A stretch of DNA of 64,000 nt from the NCBI RefSeq assembly GCF_913062585.1, contig NZ_CAJXWX010000020.1, positions 1-64,000 on the forward strand, read 5' to 3'. Shown here piece after piece: positions 25,063 to 35,105 of this stretch. Source of the DNA: an uncultured Sphingomonas sp. (lineage in GTDB: Bacteria > Pseudomonadota > Alphaproteobacteria > Sphingomonadales > Sphingomonadaceae). Below the pieces are notes generated by a model. The model saw nothing but the letters and a program-made list of their open reading frames with translations, was not told the origin of the DNA and searched no databases. A program made the position numbers and the translations under genes. Position 1 is the first letter of the stretch, and every line of letters begins with the position of its first letter.

Positions 25063-26250
25063 TCAGGCCGCCAGCGCGTAGCGGCGGCAATGATCGAGAT
25101 AGCCGACCTCATGCCGCCCTGCGAGTGCCACGACGCTTTCCCATAGCCAATTGGGGGTATCGAGCGCGGCGCGGCGGTCCGCCTCCAGTATGTCCAGCCA
25201 TTCCATGCGGCTCTTGTCGTCCATCTGCCGGGCATGGGCCTTGCCTACCACAAAGGCCAGGTGGCGCGCAGCACGGACCGCCTCGCTATGGCTGAACTGA
25301 TCGACCTCCAGCTTCAGGTCTTGCGGGGTCAGCTCGCGGATGAAAAGCGACCGGCCGCACATCCGGACGGGCATCATCCGCGTGCCGAGATGGGGGGACA
25401 GCGCACGGGCGGCCGCGACGACGCGCTCGGCATTGTCCTTGGGCATCTTTACGCCGGGCGCGGCGGGGGCGATGGGATCAGTCGCTTCCTTCAGGTCGAC
25501 CAGCGCATAGGACCAGCGACCCTTGCCGGTCTTCAGCGCGACGATCGCGGCATAGCGCAACAGGCCCAGCGAGCTGCATCCCTTCATCCAATAGGCCGCA
25601 TCGACCAGCCGGACCTCGCGGTCCTGCGGCTTGCCCTTCAGCGACAGGATCATGGCGGCGACATGCTGGTCGGCGAACAGCGCGGTCAGGGCATCGCGTT
25701 CGTCCGGTGCCAGCTCCCAGAATTTTTTGCCCAGTGGAATGCGCGGCTCGACCGCGTCCAGCCGCTCCTTGGCAAGGTGCCGCCAACGCCGCCCCAGAGC
25801 CTCCCGCTCGACGCTGCGCACGATATCGGAATCGGGGCCGTTATCCTCGCCGCCCGGATCGGCGATGGCGGCGGCATAGCCGTCGACCATTTCCTCCATC
25901 ATCCGCATCGTCACCACGCCGGGCAGGTCCGATCCCCGCGCCGCCGTCGCCAGCGAGAGGCCGAGCCGGATCAGGTCATGCGCCGGATTGCCGATGACCG
26001 CCTGGTCCAGATCGCGGATCTGGATCTCGACCGCGCCCTTTCCGTTGGCGAGCGGCCCCAGATTGCCGAGGTGACAGTCGCCGCAAATCCAGATGGCGGG
26101 CCCCTCCGGCACGCGGCGCGCGGCGGCCGACTCCGCCAGCCAGTCGTAGAATTTCGCCGTATTCCCCCGAACATAGGCATGGGCCGATCGGGCCATTTTG
26201 AGATTGCGTTTGGTCGTGAGAAGGTCGCGACGCTCGGCGGGCAGGGGCAT
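25063..26250 (-). CDS. DUF2252 family protein
   Basis: Protein of 395 residues with the DUF2252 pattern, which resembles a kinase-like fold: KRNLKMARSAHAYVRGNTAKFYDWL near the N-terminus, WICGDCHLGNLG (the conserved GDxHxxN), IQIRDLDQAVIGNPAHDLIRLGLSLA, and late YALVDLKEATDP and QFSHSEAVRAARHLAFVVGKAHARQM. No signal peptide or membrane segment. The biological role of the family is not established. It ends just after the kduD terminator on the opposite strand, and has about 120 nt before the next gene, so it is probably transcribed alone. Confidence 0.85.
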   Translation of the reverse strand: MPLPAERRDLLTTKRNLKMARSAHAYVRGNTAKFYDWLAESAAARRVPEGPAIWICGDCHLGNLGPLANGKGAVEIQIRDLDQAVIGNPAHDLIRLGLSLATAARGSDLPGVVTMRMMEEMVDGYAAAIADPGGEDNGPDSDIVRSVEREALGRRWRHLAKERLDAVEPRIPLGKKFWELAPDERDALTALFADQHVAAMILSLKGKPQDREVRLVDAAYWMKGCSSLGLLRYAAIVALKTGKGRWSYALVDLKEATDPIAPAAPGVKMPKDNAERVVAAARALSPHLGTRMMPVRMCGRSLFIRELTPQDLKLEVDQFSHSEAVRAARHLAFVVGKAHARQMDDKSRMEWLDILEADRRAALDTPNWLWESVVALAGRHEVGYLDHCRRYALAA

Positions 26251-26370
26251 GGATGATGGGGCCTCGTTCGGATTATCCTGGGATAACGCCGACCAAGGCC
26301 GAAAGTAACGAAAGATTGCTGGATTTCGCTGCCGCGTCGGCGACGCGACAGCGATTGGTATCTGGCCGGG

Positions 26371-27558
26371 CTATCGCTTGAGCAGTGCCACGAACTTCGA
26401 TTCCGGACAGACGGCGCCGCAACCCGGCACCGGCAGTACGGCGACATATCCGGCCCCCGGCGCAAGGCTGCGTAGCTGATCGAGCGTCTGCGAGCGGTAG
26501 AGCGCGCGCACATAGCGCTGGCCCTTCGTATTGACCAATCGTTCGAAGATGATCGCACCGCCGGGAAGGGGATCGTCGGCGGCCAGGCGCGGCACCTGCC
26601 AATGTAGGTCCAGCAGCCCGCCCAGATTGGCGACATTGGTGTCGTGGCCCGAAATCATCGTCACCACCGGGCCCTTCTCGGCGGTGAGCGCATCGGCGAT
26701 CAGGGGCGTCAGCAGCGCCAGATTGGCCTTGGCGATATAATGCGGCCGCGCGAGCAGCCGGAACTCGGTGGCATGAAATTCGGCGATGCGTCCGATGTCG
26801 GCGGGCGTGGCGCGACCCCAGCCGACCTCCGCCATGGATTTGCCCTCGGCATATTCCAGCAGCAGGATCTGCGCGGCGGTCGAGGCACGGTCGAGGGCGC
26901 CTGTCAATTTGGGCCGCTTGCCGGGTTCGACGGGGGCCAGGCCGCTGGGCAGATGCGATACGCCGCAGGACGGCGTCACCGGTGCGCAGAGAATGGTATC
27001 GAGCCGGGTAAGCAGCGGGCGGAGCCGGGCTTCCTCGGCCGCGATCCCGCCTTCGCCGCCTGCCTCGGACAGCACCGCCGCCCGCGCGGTCGCCGGATCG
27101 AAGGCGACGCCCGGCTGATCGAGCGGGGAGAATAGAGGATCGGGCTCGTCCTGCGGCTTGGCCTCGATCGCAATCGGGCAGCCGGGGGCGAGGGCGGCGG
27201 CATAGGCCCGCGCCGTCTCGATCGTGCGCTCGTCGCTATCGGCGACGATCCGCACCTTCGTGCAGCCACTGCGCGGCAACACACCCGCCTGGATCCAGCG
27301 GGCCCTGTCGTCCGTGCCGAGCAGCGCCACCCCTGCGCGACCATGTTCGGTCAGATAGCCGGGCTTGACCGACCAGCTGGGCCAGGGCGCGCTGGCGGTG
27401 CCGGCGGGCATCGGCGTCGCCTTGGTCGGCGGCCGTACGCCGTGGCGCATCACCAGCACGACGCGGTCGAGCTTCATACCCGCAGGCAAGGCCGGTTCCT
27501 GGGCAGCGACCGGAGCGGCGACGACCAGCGCGGCGCCGAGGAGGATGGACTTCATCAC
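26371..27558 (-). CDS. Periplasmic histidine acid phosphatase (phytase-like)
   Basis: Two-domain histidine phosphatase of 395 residues that would release phosphate from organic phosphate esters such as phytate. Signal peptide MMKSILLGAALVVAAPVAAQ. The catalytic RHGVRPPTKATP motif follows at about residue 39 and ISGHDTNVANLGGLL carries the HD proton donor, the AppA-like arrangement. Cys pairs (SGCTK, PGCPI, ILCAPVTPSCG) suggest disulfides. It starts 15 nt downstream of the TonB-dependent receptor, so the two form an operon. Pho-box-like repeats precede that receptor. Substrate is inferred; other sugar phosphates are possible. Confidence 0.9.
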   Translation of the reverse strand: MMKSILLGAALVVAAPVAAQEPALPAGMKLDRVVLVMRHGVRPPTKATPMPAGTASAPWPSWSVKPGYLTEHGRAGVALLGTDDRARWIQAGVLPRSGCTKVRIVADSDERTIETARAYAAALAPGCPIAIEAKPQDEPDPLFSPLDQPGVAFDPATARAAVLSEAGGEGGIAAEEARLRPLLTRLDTILCAPVTPSCGVSHLPSGLAPVEPGKRPKLTGALDRASTAAQILLLEYAEGKSMAEVGWGRATPADIGRIAEFHATEFRLLARPHYIAKANLALLTPLIADALTAEKGPVVTMISGHDTNVANLGGLLDLHWQVPRLAADDPLPGGAIIFERLVNTKGQRYVRALYRSQTLDQLRSLAPGAGYVAVLPVPGCGAVCPESKFVALLKR

Positions 27559-27573
27559 GACTGGGCTGATCCT

Positions 27574-30177
27574 CTAGAAATGGAGCTGGGCGCCCCAGCG
27601 GAAGCTGTATCCGTAACGTTCACGCTCGACCAGTTGCGCGCGTGTGCCGATATAACGCCGCCACGGCGCATCGGTGAGGTTCAGCGCCTGGCCGAAGAAG
27701 GTCAGCTGCGGCGTGACTTCATAGGACAGGTTGACGTCGAGCTGGCCGTTGCGGTCGGTATATTGGTCGGCCGCCGCCGTCGCACCCAGCGTGTCGAGAT
27801 ATTTCGATCGCAACGAATAGGCCGCCCGGACCGCCAGGCCATATTTTTCGTAAAAGACCTGCGCCGTGCCGACGTCGCGCGACTGGAGGAACAGCGGGAA
27901 GCGCCCGCTGCGCCCGCCGGGGATATTGCCCTCGCCGTGTCCGGTGATGTGCGCATAATTGGCCGACACGCCGAACCCGTCCAGCACGCCGGGCAGGAAG
28001 GTGAAGCGCACCTGCATATTCGCCTCGATGCCCTGCAGCACCGCCTGGTCGACATTGGTCGCCTGCGTCACGGTCACGCCGGTCAGCGCCTGCCCGGCAA
28101 AGGTGCCGTTCACGTTCAGTGTCGCGCCGGTATAGATTGGATCGTCGATATGCTTGTAGAAATAGCCGAGCGAGATCAGCCCCTGTCCGGGCAGATAATA
28201 TTCGATCGCGCTGTCCAGATTGATCGCCTTGTAGGGCTTCAGGTTCGGATTGCCGAGGGTGACGCTGTTGGGCGACGTCGTCTGGTCGACCAGCACATAG
28301 GGGGCGAGATCGGGATAGTTGGGCCGGCCGAGCGCGGTGGTCGCCGCGGCCCGGACGATCAGGCCCTCGGTCACTTCCCACTTGGCGTTCACCCCGGGGA
28401 AGATGTTCGTGTAATCCTTCGACCCGAACGCGTTATAGCCGCTGTTGAGCGCGGTCGTGGCGGTGATCAGCTTGCCCTTGCTCCGGTCGCTCGTATGCTC
28501 GACGCGGACGCCCGGCACGATGGTAAAGGCGCTGAAATGCGCCGTCGCCATCGCATAGCCCGCCCAGATCCGCTCCTGCACGTCATAGTCGTTGGCCAGG
28601 CTATTGGCGCGGCTCGACCCGATATTGGCGGTGATGATGCCCGGATTGGCGGCGATATAGGCCTGGCCCGCATCATATCCGACCCGCACGGGGAAGACAT
28701 ACCGGTCGTAGAAGCTGGTGTCGCCCAGATAGGCGACATTGGCCAGCGTGAAGGTCCGGCCGCTGGTCAGCCCATAGGTCAGATAGTCGCGGTCGTTGGT
28801 CTTGTGCCGGTCGAGATATTTGACGCCCAGCTTGATGCTGCTGTCGTGGCCGATCGCGAAGGGCAGGGTCAGGTCGGCGCGGCCCTGCCACAGCGTCTCA
28901 ACGGCGTTGCGGTGGTCGTAATTGACGCTGTTGAGCGAATAGGCGGTCTGGTTGGCGTTGGGCTGGACCGTCGGGATGAAGTTATAGGGGGTATCCGACA
29001 CGTCATAATTGACGGTCAGCGCGCTGCCGCCGGTGCGGAAATTATATTCGGAGCGCAGCGGATCGCGCTTCTGCGCCCGCGTCCATCCGCCCGCCAGGTC
29101 GAGCGCGGCGTCGCCGAGCTCAAAGCTGCCGCCGCCCTGGACGGACTTGGTATTGTCCGTCTCCTGCCGCCGCCGCACGCGCTCGCTGCCCCGGCCTCGA
29201 AAGGTGCCGGTCGTCGCGCTGGTCGCCAGCACGTTCGACTGGTTGTCGATGATGAGCTGGTCGCGCGTCTCGTTATCGTCGAACCGCGAAAGCGTGCCGC
29301 GCAGGAACAGCTTGACCGCATCGGTCGGACGCCAGTCGAGATTGAGGACGACGCCCTGCCGGGTACGGACCAGGTTATAGTCGCGCAGGCCCGCCTGATC
29401 GGGCAGGACGACGCTGGGCACCGACGATCCGGCAGCGGTGGTGACCGAACGCCAGTTGGTCGAGCCCTGGAAATTCTCGGACTCGATCGGGCGGTGCGAG
29501 TAATTGACCGACAGGACCGCACCGAATTGCTGGTCCCGGCCGAAGCGTCCGCCGACCTGGACATCGCCCTCATAGGGATGACCGCCGTTCAGGTGATAGG
29601 CGCCATATTGTGCGCGTGCGTCGGCGAACAGAGGTGCCTTGCGATCAAAGGCGGTCAGGGTGCGGATATTGACCTCGCCGCCGATCGCATTGGCATCCTG
29701 ATCGGGGGTCAGCGACTTGGTGACGATCACCGAGTTGATGAGCGCGGAGGGGATGTCGTCCAGCTTCACCTGGCGGCCGTCCGGCTCGGGCGCGGGCAGC
29801 GTCAGGCCGTTGAGCGTGACGTTGACCAGGTTCGGATTGACGCCGCGGATGATGACATAGCGGCCCTCGCCCTGGTCGTTGGCGACCGACAGGCCGGGCA
29901 GGCGGCGTACCGCCTCGGCGACATTCTGGTCGGGCAACTTGCCGACATCATTGGCGTAGAGCGCCTCGACGACGTTATCGGCCTGGCGCTTCGCCTCGAT
30001 GGCCTTTTTCTCACCCTGGGCGGTGCCGACGACGACGATTTCCTGGCCGTCCTTCGCATCGGGTTCGGCCGCAGGGGACGTGGTGCTGGCGGTGCTCGCC
30101 ACCATCTGCGCCTGGGCGGTGTTCGCCGACAGCATGCCGAGCGCGGAAACACCCGCGAGCAGCGCGAAGCTCTTCAT
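27574..30177 (-). CDS. TonB-dependent receptor paired with the acid phosphatase
   Basis: Outer-membrane receptor of 867 residues. Signal peptide MKSFALLAGVSALGMLSANTAQAQ, TonB-box-like EIVVVGTAQ, plug segments VAEAVRRLPGLSVANDQGEGRYVIIRGVNPNLVNVTLNG and IGGEVNIRT, then the barrel ending YSFRWGAQLHF with a terminal Phe. The partner phosphatase is 15 nt downstream, which suggests uptake of a phosphorylated organic compound or its product. The upstream region holds phased Pho-box-like heptamers. Confidence 0.92.
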   Translation of the reverse strand: MKSFALLAGVSALGMLSANTAQAQMVASTASTTSPAAEPDAKDGQEIVVVGTAQGEKKAIEAKRQADNVVEALYANDVGKLPDQNVAEAVRRLPGLSVANDQGEGRYVIIRGVNPNLVNVTLNGLTLPAPEPDGRQVKLDDIPSALINSVIVTKSLTPDQDANAIGGEVNIRTLTAFDRKAPLFADARAQYGAYHLNGGHPYEGDVQVGGRFGRDQQFGAVLSVNYSHRPIESENFQGSTNWRSVTTAAGSSVPSVVLPDQAGLRDYNLVRTRQGVVLNLDWRPTDAVKLFLRGTLSRFDDNETRDQLIIDNQSNVLATSATTGTFRGRGSERVRRRQETDNTKSVQGGGSFELGDAALDLAGGWTRAQKRDPLRSEYNFRTGGSALTVNYDVSDTPYNFIPTVQPNANQTAYSLNSVNYDHRNAVETLWQGRADLTLPFAIGHDSSIKLGVKYLDRHKTNDRDYLTYGLTSGRTFTLANVAYLGDTSFYDRYVFPVRVGYDAGQAYIAANPGIITANIGSSRANSLANDYDVQERIWAGYAMATAHFSAFTIVPGVRVEHTSDRSKGKLITATTALNSGYNAFGSKDYTNIFPGVNAKWEVTEGLIVRAAATTALGRPNYPDLAPYVLVDQTTSPNSVTLGNPNLKPYKAINLDSAIEYYLPGQGLISLGYFYKHIDDPIYTGATLNVNGTFAGQALTGVTVTQATNVDQAVLQGIEANMQVRFTFLPGVLDGFGVSANYAHITGHGEGNIPGGRSGRFPLFLQSRDVGTAQVFYEKYGLAVRAAYSLRSKYLDTLGATAAADQYTDRNGQLDVNLSYEVTPQLTFFGQALNLTDAPWRRYIGTRAQLVERERYGYSFRWGAQLHF

Positions 30178-30223
30178 GTCTCAAATCCCCCATCGCCGCA
30201 TATCCGGCTTTGTCGGGGGCGCT

Positions 30224-30274
30224 ACGACAGATTGGCGACAAAATGGGGAAGGGTCGGTTACCGGTTCGTGACAA
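30224..30274 (-). promoter_or_regulatory. Pho-box-like phased heptamers upstream of the receptor-phosphatase operon
   Basis: Reading the minus strand, two copies of a 7-4-7 arrangement are found: TTGTCAC-N4-CGGTAAC starting at 30274, and TTGTCGC-N4-CTGTCGT starting at 30241. Heptamer starts are at 30274, 30263, 30241 and 30230, all in 11-bp phase, as in PhoB sites (CTGTCAT-N4-CTGTCAT). The nearest edge is 47 nt from the receptor start codon. Confidence 0.5.
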
Positions 30275-30283
30275 TCGGCGGGC

Positions 30284-30313
30284 GGCTATGGTCGTATCAT
30301 ATCTGCCATAGCC
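30284..30313 (-). terminator. Hairpin after the 30329-33265 receptor
   Basis: GGCTATGG (30284-30291) pairs perfectly with CCATAGCC (30306-30313) around a 14-nt loop, with further G/C pairing outside. It lies just downstream of the receptor stop at 30329. No T-run. Confidence 0.45.
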
Positions 30314-30328
30314 ACCCACCCGCCATCC

Positions 30329-33265
30329 TTACCGCGTGAAGCGCAGCCCCACGAAGAAGGTGCGGCCGATCACGTCATAGACGCCAGCCTGATAGCTCAG
30401 CTCGAAATTGGCGCCGCCCGCCTCGGCACCCGGAATACGCGGGGGCTTGCGGTCGAAGGCGTTGTTCAGGCCGCCCGACAGCTCCATATTCTTGGTCAGG
30501 CGCACCCAGCCGAAAAAGTCGTTGTAGAAGACGTTCGGCGTGAAGACCGGGTCGTACTTCGCCGCCGTGATCGTGGTCGCCGCCTTCATCGGCGAGAAGT
30601 GGCGCAGCGTCCAGGTCGTGCCCCAGGTCGGCTGCGAATAGGTGGTGCGGATCACGCCCTTCCAGGTCGGGCTGCCGAAGACGCCGCGATATTCGGTGAT
30701 CGTGTTCGGATCGCTGGGGTCGAGCGTGTAGCGGCGGTTGAGCAGCCGGGTATAGTTGGCGTTGATCGACAGATTGCCCGCCCCCGCGCCCAGGCCGAAC
30801 CGCTCCAGATCGGTGGCATAGGCCAGGCCGAAGTCGATGCCGCGCGTCAGATACTGCGCCAGGTTCAGCTTCTGCGTGACCACCGACTTGATGTTGTTGC
30901 CCGCGTCACGGGTGACGAGCGCGCAGAATACGTTGGTCAGGCTCGGCTGGTCGACGCACTTGTTGATGATCGTCTGCGCGCCGAAGGCGTCGATCGCGTT
31001 GCGCAGGTCGATGTCGTAATAGTCGACGGTCAGCGACAGCCCGCGGATGAAGCGCGGCTCGATCACCGTGCCGACGGTCAGCGTCCGGGCGGTCTCGGGC
31101 TTCAGCGCCAGATTGCCCTTCGAGATGATGTCGCGATAGATCCAGTAGTTGCTCAGGTCGCTGGGGTTGATCGCCTTGCAGTTCGGCGCGGTATATTGCG
31201 TCCGGGTGATCCGGTTGGCGAGATTATAGGCATTGCAGGGATCGGTCACCCACATGCCGCCGACGCTGCTGGCGGTGAACAGCTCGCCGATATTGGGCGC
31301 GCGGACCGCTTGGCCATAGGTGGCGCGGAAACGGATATCGCGGATCGGCGCCCATTCGCCGCCCGCCTTCCACGTCGTGGTCCGGCCCGCCGTACTATAG
31401 TCCGACAGGCGCACCGCGCCGTCGATCGACAGGCTGTTGAAGAAGGGCGTGTCGCGCAGGATCGGCGCATGGAGTTCGCCATAGGCTTCCTTGACGCTAT
31501 AATTGCCGATCAGCGGCATCTGCGTCACGCCCAGGGTCGGGTCGTATTTCGGGCTGTCGGCGTTGTATTCCGCCGATACGCCGATGTCGTTGCGCTCCTT
31601 GCGATATTCGGCGCCGATCACCGCCTGGACCGCACCACCTGGCAGGTCGAACAGCCCGCCCGAGACATAGCCCGAGGCGACCTGCTGCGTCATGGTCGAC
31701 TTGGCCCAGCTCGACGTGTACTGGATATAGTTGATCATCGGCTGGGTCAGCGTGACGAACGGATTGATCGGCACGCATCCGTCGTTCGGGCTGGTCAGCG
31801 TGCTGCGGCAGATCGCATTGCCGCGCGCGTCGGTCGTCGAATCCAGGCCCTGATACCAGCGGGCATAGGAGGTGGCGTTGAAGTCGCGCACCTGCTGCTC
31901 GGACCGCCCATAGGAATAATAGGCGGTGTAGTTCCAGTTATGTGCGAGCAGGCGGAAATCGCCCTCGGCCCCGGCGACCGCCTGAATGGTCTTGCGGCGA
32001 TACTGGGTTTCGGGCGTGCCGACCTCCATCACGCGCCGGGCGAAGTTGACGCCGCCGGCGGGCACGGTGCCGCCCGCCGCCTGGCGCATCTGGTCGGTGA
32101 TATAGGGGCTGTCAGCCGGGACGGCGTCATAGCCGAAGCCGGTCAACGGCGCATAGGCCGCGGTGGAATAGTTGCGGGCGAAGCTGACATTGCCGAACAG
32201 CTTGAACGCATCGCTGAAGTCGTAATGGCTGGCGACGCGGGTCGAGAAACGCTCCGAGGGCACCGACAACAGCCAGCCGTCATAGCGGCCATGATATTCG
32301 CTGCCGTCACCCGCCAGCAGCGTGCCGAGCGCTTCGCTGGTATTGGCCATATTGACCGACTGCGGGTTCAGGAAGCCCGCCGGACCCAGATTGGGCGCGC
32401 GCAAGCTGCCATTGGCCGCGACGGCATAGAGCTGCTTGTTGAGGATGACCTGCGCCGAGTCGGACGAATAGATGTTATAGTTTCCATCATAGATGGAGTA
32501 TTTCGTCGCCTCCTTGGTCTTGCCGTAATAGGGATAGCCCTGCGCCGTCCAGGGGCGGTCCGCACCGCTGACCAGACCCGGCTGGTTGTCGTAAAAGGCG
32601 TAGAAGGTGACATTGCCGCGACTATCGGCAAAGTTGCTGCCCGCCAGCAGGTCGAAGCCATATTGGTTCATGTCGTCGCGGGTCGACGCATTGTAGCGGA
32701 AATTGGACTCCAGTCCCTGGAAGTTCTTCTTCAGGATGAAGTTGGCGACGCCCGCGACCGCGTCCGCGCCATAGAGCGCGGAGGCGCCGCCGGTCACGAC
32801 CTCGACCCGCTCGACCAGGCTGGAGGGGATGTTGCTGAGATCGACCGCCGAGGTGCCCGGGATCGCGGGCACCTGGCGATGGCCGTCGACCAGCACCAGC
32901 GTGCGCTGCGTACCCATGCCACGCAGGTCGAGCGCGTTGATGCCGGCATTGCCCGCCAGATTGCTGGTCTGGTTCGTCTGGGTGATCGCCAGTGCGGGCA
33001 GCTGGTTGACGACGTCGGTGATCTGCTGCGACCCGACCGTCCGGATGTCGGCGGCGGTCACGACCGCGACGGGCGAGGGGCTGTCCTTCGCATCGCGGCG
33101 GATGCGCGACCCGGTCACCAGCACTTCGCCGCCGTTACCCGCATCGTCGGTCGAGGCCTGGGTTTGGGTTGTCTCACGCTTCTCGGTCTGCGCGCACAAT
33201 TGCTGTGCATAGAAAGCGCAGCCGAGCATCAAGGTCGTGCGAAACGCACTTTTGCGAACAATCAT
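30329..33265 (-). CDS. TonB-dependent receptor
   Basis: Outer-membrane receptor of 978 residues. Signal peptide MIVRKSAFRTTLMLGCAFYAQQLCAQ, TonB-box-like GEVLVTGSRIRR, plug motifs QQITDVVNQLPA, LDLRGMGTQRTLVLVDGHR and VERVEVVTGGASALYGADAVAGVANFILKK, and barrel end VIGRTFFVGLRFTR. The GEVLVTGSRI...LYGADAVAGVANFI pattern is common in receptors of sphingomonads and xanthomonads whose substrates are mostly unknown. It lies between a terminator hairpin and the antiporter gene, with its own 166-nt upstream region, so it is probably monocistronic. No partner enzyme identifies a substrate. Confidence 0.9.
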   Translation of the reverse strand: MIVRKSAFRTTLMLGCAFYAQQLCAQTEKRETTQTQASTDDAGNGGEVLVTGSRIRRDAKDSPSPVAVVTAADIRTVGSQQITDVVNQLPALAITQTNQTSNLAGNAGINALDLRGMGTQRTLVLVDGHRQVPAIPGTSAVDLSNIPSSLVERVEVVTGGASALYGADAVAGVANFILKKNFQGLESNFRYNASTRDDMNQYGFDLLAGSNFADSRGNVTFYAFYDNQPGLVSGADRPWTAQGYPYYGKTKEATKYSIYDGNYNIYSSDSAQVILNKQLYAVAANGSLRAPNLGPAGFLNPQSVNMANTSEALGTLLAGDGSEYHGRYDGWLLSVPSERFSTRVASHYDFSDAFKLFGNVSFARNYSTAAYAPLTGFGYDAVPADSPYITDQMRQAAGGTVPAGGVNFARRVMEVGTPETQYRRKTIQAVAGAEGDFRLLAHNWNYTAYYSYGRSEQQVRDFNATSYARWYQGLDSTTDARGNAICRSTLTSPNDGCVPINPFVTLTQPMINYIQYTSSWAKSTMTQQVASGYVSGGLFDLPGGAVQAVIGAEYRKERNDIGVSAEYNADSPKYDPTLGVTQMPLIGNYSVKEAYGELHAPILRDTPFFNSLSIDGAVRLSDYSTAGRTTTWKAGGEWAPIRDIRFRATYGQAVRAPNIGELFTASSVGGMWVTDPCNAYNLANRITRTQYTAPNCKAINPSDLSNYWIYRDIISKGNLALKPETARTLTVGTVIEPRFIRGLSLTVDYYDIDLRNAIDAFGAQTIINKCVDQPSLTNVFCALVTRDAGNNIKSVVTQKLNLAQYLTRGIDFGLAYATDLERFGLGAGAGNLSINANYTRLLNRRYTLDPSDPNTITEYRGVFGSPTWKGVIRTTYSQPTWGTTWTLRHFSPMKAATTITAAKYDPVFTPNVFYNDFFGWVRLTKNMELSGGLNNAFDRKPPRIPGAEAGGANFELSYQAGVYDVIGRTFFVGLRFTR

Positions 33266-33431
33266 GTCTCTAGCCCCCTTAAGTATTTCGTATACTGAAT
33301 ATGCAGCGGGGCGATCGAGTCAAGTGACATATTGGGAATGAAGGGGCGATTTCCGGCTTCTATTTCGGCAGCAACCCGCTGGACGAACGGCCGCCGTCAG
33401 GGTCGGGCGCGTAGCCCGGAGCGAAGTGATC

Positions 33432-35015
33432 TCACCCCTTGGCGGCGACGGCGCCCAGTTCTTCCAGGTCGAGATCATGCTCCAGATCATGGAGCGTCTC
33501 GTCGTCGATGCGACCGGCGCGGTGAAGTCGGACCAGCTCGACGCGCCCGGCCGCGACCGCGGCGATGATGACGTCGAAATGGCTCGCGATCGCCGCCTTC
33601 AGTTCCTCGGCGGTGCCCTCGAAGCTCTGGCCCGCTCGGGCCCGCGTCTGGTAGCGTTTCAGCAGCTGTGGGTGGATCAGCTGCCCGGCCTCGTCATGGG
33701 CGATGCGCTCGACCGCCGCCAGTTGGGCCCGGAACATCGCCTGTTCGGCCGCCTGCAAATCCAGCGGGGGCAGGGCGGCCGGGTCCTCGGCGGGGTCGGC
33801 GTGACGGATGATCCAGCCGAGCGAGGTTCCCTGCAACAGGACGGTGACGAGGATCACGATAAAGGCGGTCACGAGCATCAGGTCGCGCGCGGGCATCGCC
33901 TCCGGCAAGGACAGCGCGACCGCCAGCGTGACCACGCCACGCATCCCGGCCCAGCTCATGACGAGCGCCGCGCGCGGGCCGAGCGGTCGGGCCTGGTGCC
34001 ATCCGAGACGGCGGAGGACCGCGACCAGGCCATCGGTGCCGAAGACCCATGCAAAGCGCGCGACGATCACCGCCAGGACGATCATCGACACGGGCCACGC
34101 CATGGTGTCGAAGACGACGCGCAGGTCGCCCACCCGCTCCAGCAGGCCGCGTAGCGACAGCCCGATCAACGTGAAGACGGCGGCCTCCAGCAGGAAGACG
34201 AGCACATGCCAGAAAGCCAGCGCGCGGATGCGGACGCTGGCGCTATACACGACATGCTGGTGCCAGCCGCAGGTCAGGCCCGCAGTGACGACCGCGATCA
34301 CGCCGGAGACATGCAGCATTTCGCCGACGATATAGGCACTCCACGAGACCAGCAGCGTGGCGGCGATCATCAGCGTGTCGTCGCCCAGTCGCCGGAGCGC
34401 GACGACCCACAAGGTCCCGATCGCCGCGCCCACCGCGATGCCGCCCAGGACCAGCAGGAAGAAGCTGCCCGTCGCGGCGCCCAGGGAGAAACTGCCGGTC
34501 AGCACGGCGGCGACGGCGAAGCGGAACAGCACCAGCCCGGCGGCATCGTTCAACAGGCTTTCGCCCTCCAGCAGGGCGGACAGGCGGCGCGGCAGGCGGA
34601 CCTGTTGCAGGGCGGCGCGTGCCGACACCGCATCGGGCGGCGACAGGATCGCCCCCAGGGCGACGCAGGCGGCCCAGGGCAGGGTGGGCACCAGCAGCTT
34701 GGTGACGATGGCGACGACGGCGGTGGTAAAGAACACCGCACCGATCGCCAGCGACAATATGCCGACCATATGACGGCGGAACGGCGCGATGGCGGTGAAC
34801 CAAGCGCCGTCCATCAACAGCGGCGGCAGGAACAGGACGAGGACCAGTTCCGGGTCGATCGCGATGCTGGGGAGCCCCGGCATGAAGGCCAGCGCGCCGC
34901 CCCCGACGATCAGCGCGGCGGCGGGCGGCAACGATAGCCGCTGGGCGAGATAGTGCAGCACCACCACGACCAGGAACATCGCGATGATCAGTTCAAAGCC
35001 TTGCGCCGCACCCAT
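33432..35015 (-). CDS. Na+/H+ antiporter, CPA1 family
   Basis: Inner-membrane cation/proton antiporter of 527 residues with about 12 membrane segments (LIIAMFLVVVVLHYLAQRL..., VLVLFLPPLLMDGAWFTAI, the CPA1 signature). The key membrane region GAILSPPDAVSARAAL contains the expected Pro-Asp. A cytoplasmic C-terminal tail of roughly 130 residues ends DLDLEELGAVAAKG. ATG 35015 (MGAAQGFELII) was chosen because hydrophobic sequence starts at once; the frame extends to 35054. It probably extrudes Na+ and regulates internal pH. No operon partner is evident. Confidence 0.88.
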   Translation of the reverse strand: MGAAQGFELIIAMFLVVVVLHYLAQRLSLPPAAALIVGGGALAFMPGLPSIAIDPELVLVLFLPPLLMDGAWFTAIAPFRRHMVGILSLAIGAVFFTTAVVAIVTKLLVPTLPWAACVALGAILSPPDAVSARAALQQVRLPRRLSALLEGESLLNDAAGLVLFRFAVAAVLTGSFSLGAATGSFFLLVLGGIAVGAAIGTLWVVALRRLGDDTLMIAATLLVSWSAYIVGEMLHVSGVIAVVTAGLTCGWHQHVVYSASVRIRALAFWHVLVFLLEAAVFTLIGLSLRGLLERVGDLRVVFDTMAWPVSMIVLAVIVARFAWVFGTDGLVAVLRRLGWHQARPLGPRAALVMSWAGMRGVVTLAVALSLPEAMPARDLMLVTAFIVILVTVLLQGTSLGWIIRHADPAEDPAALPPLDLQAAEQAMFRAQLAAVERIAHDEAGQLIHPQLLKRYQTRARAGQSFEGTAEELKAAIASHFDVIIAAVAAGRVELVRLHRAGRIDDETLHDLEHDLDLEELGAVAAKG

Positions 35016-35105
35016 GATGTTGTCCCCCCGTTGCCGGATCGGGGCAAAGCGCAAAATCGGCTTTCGATCAATAGGTTCGGGCCCTGGTCGGCCGGTGGCG
35101 CCCGA

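Noticed and set aside
26273..26286. Inverted repeat TTATCC-TG-GGATAA upstream of the DUF2252 gene
   Set aside because: Only six pairs with no second copy elsewhere; too little to call an operator.
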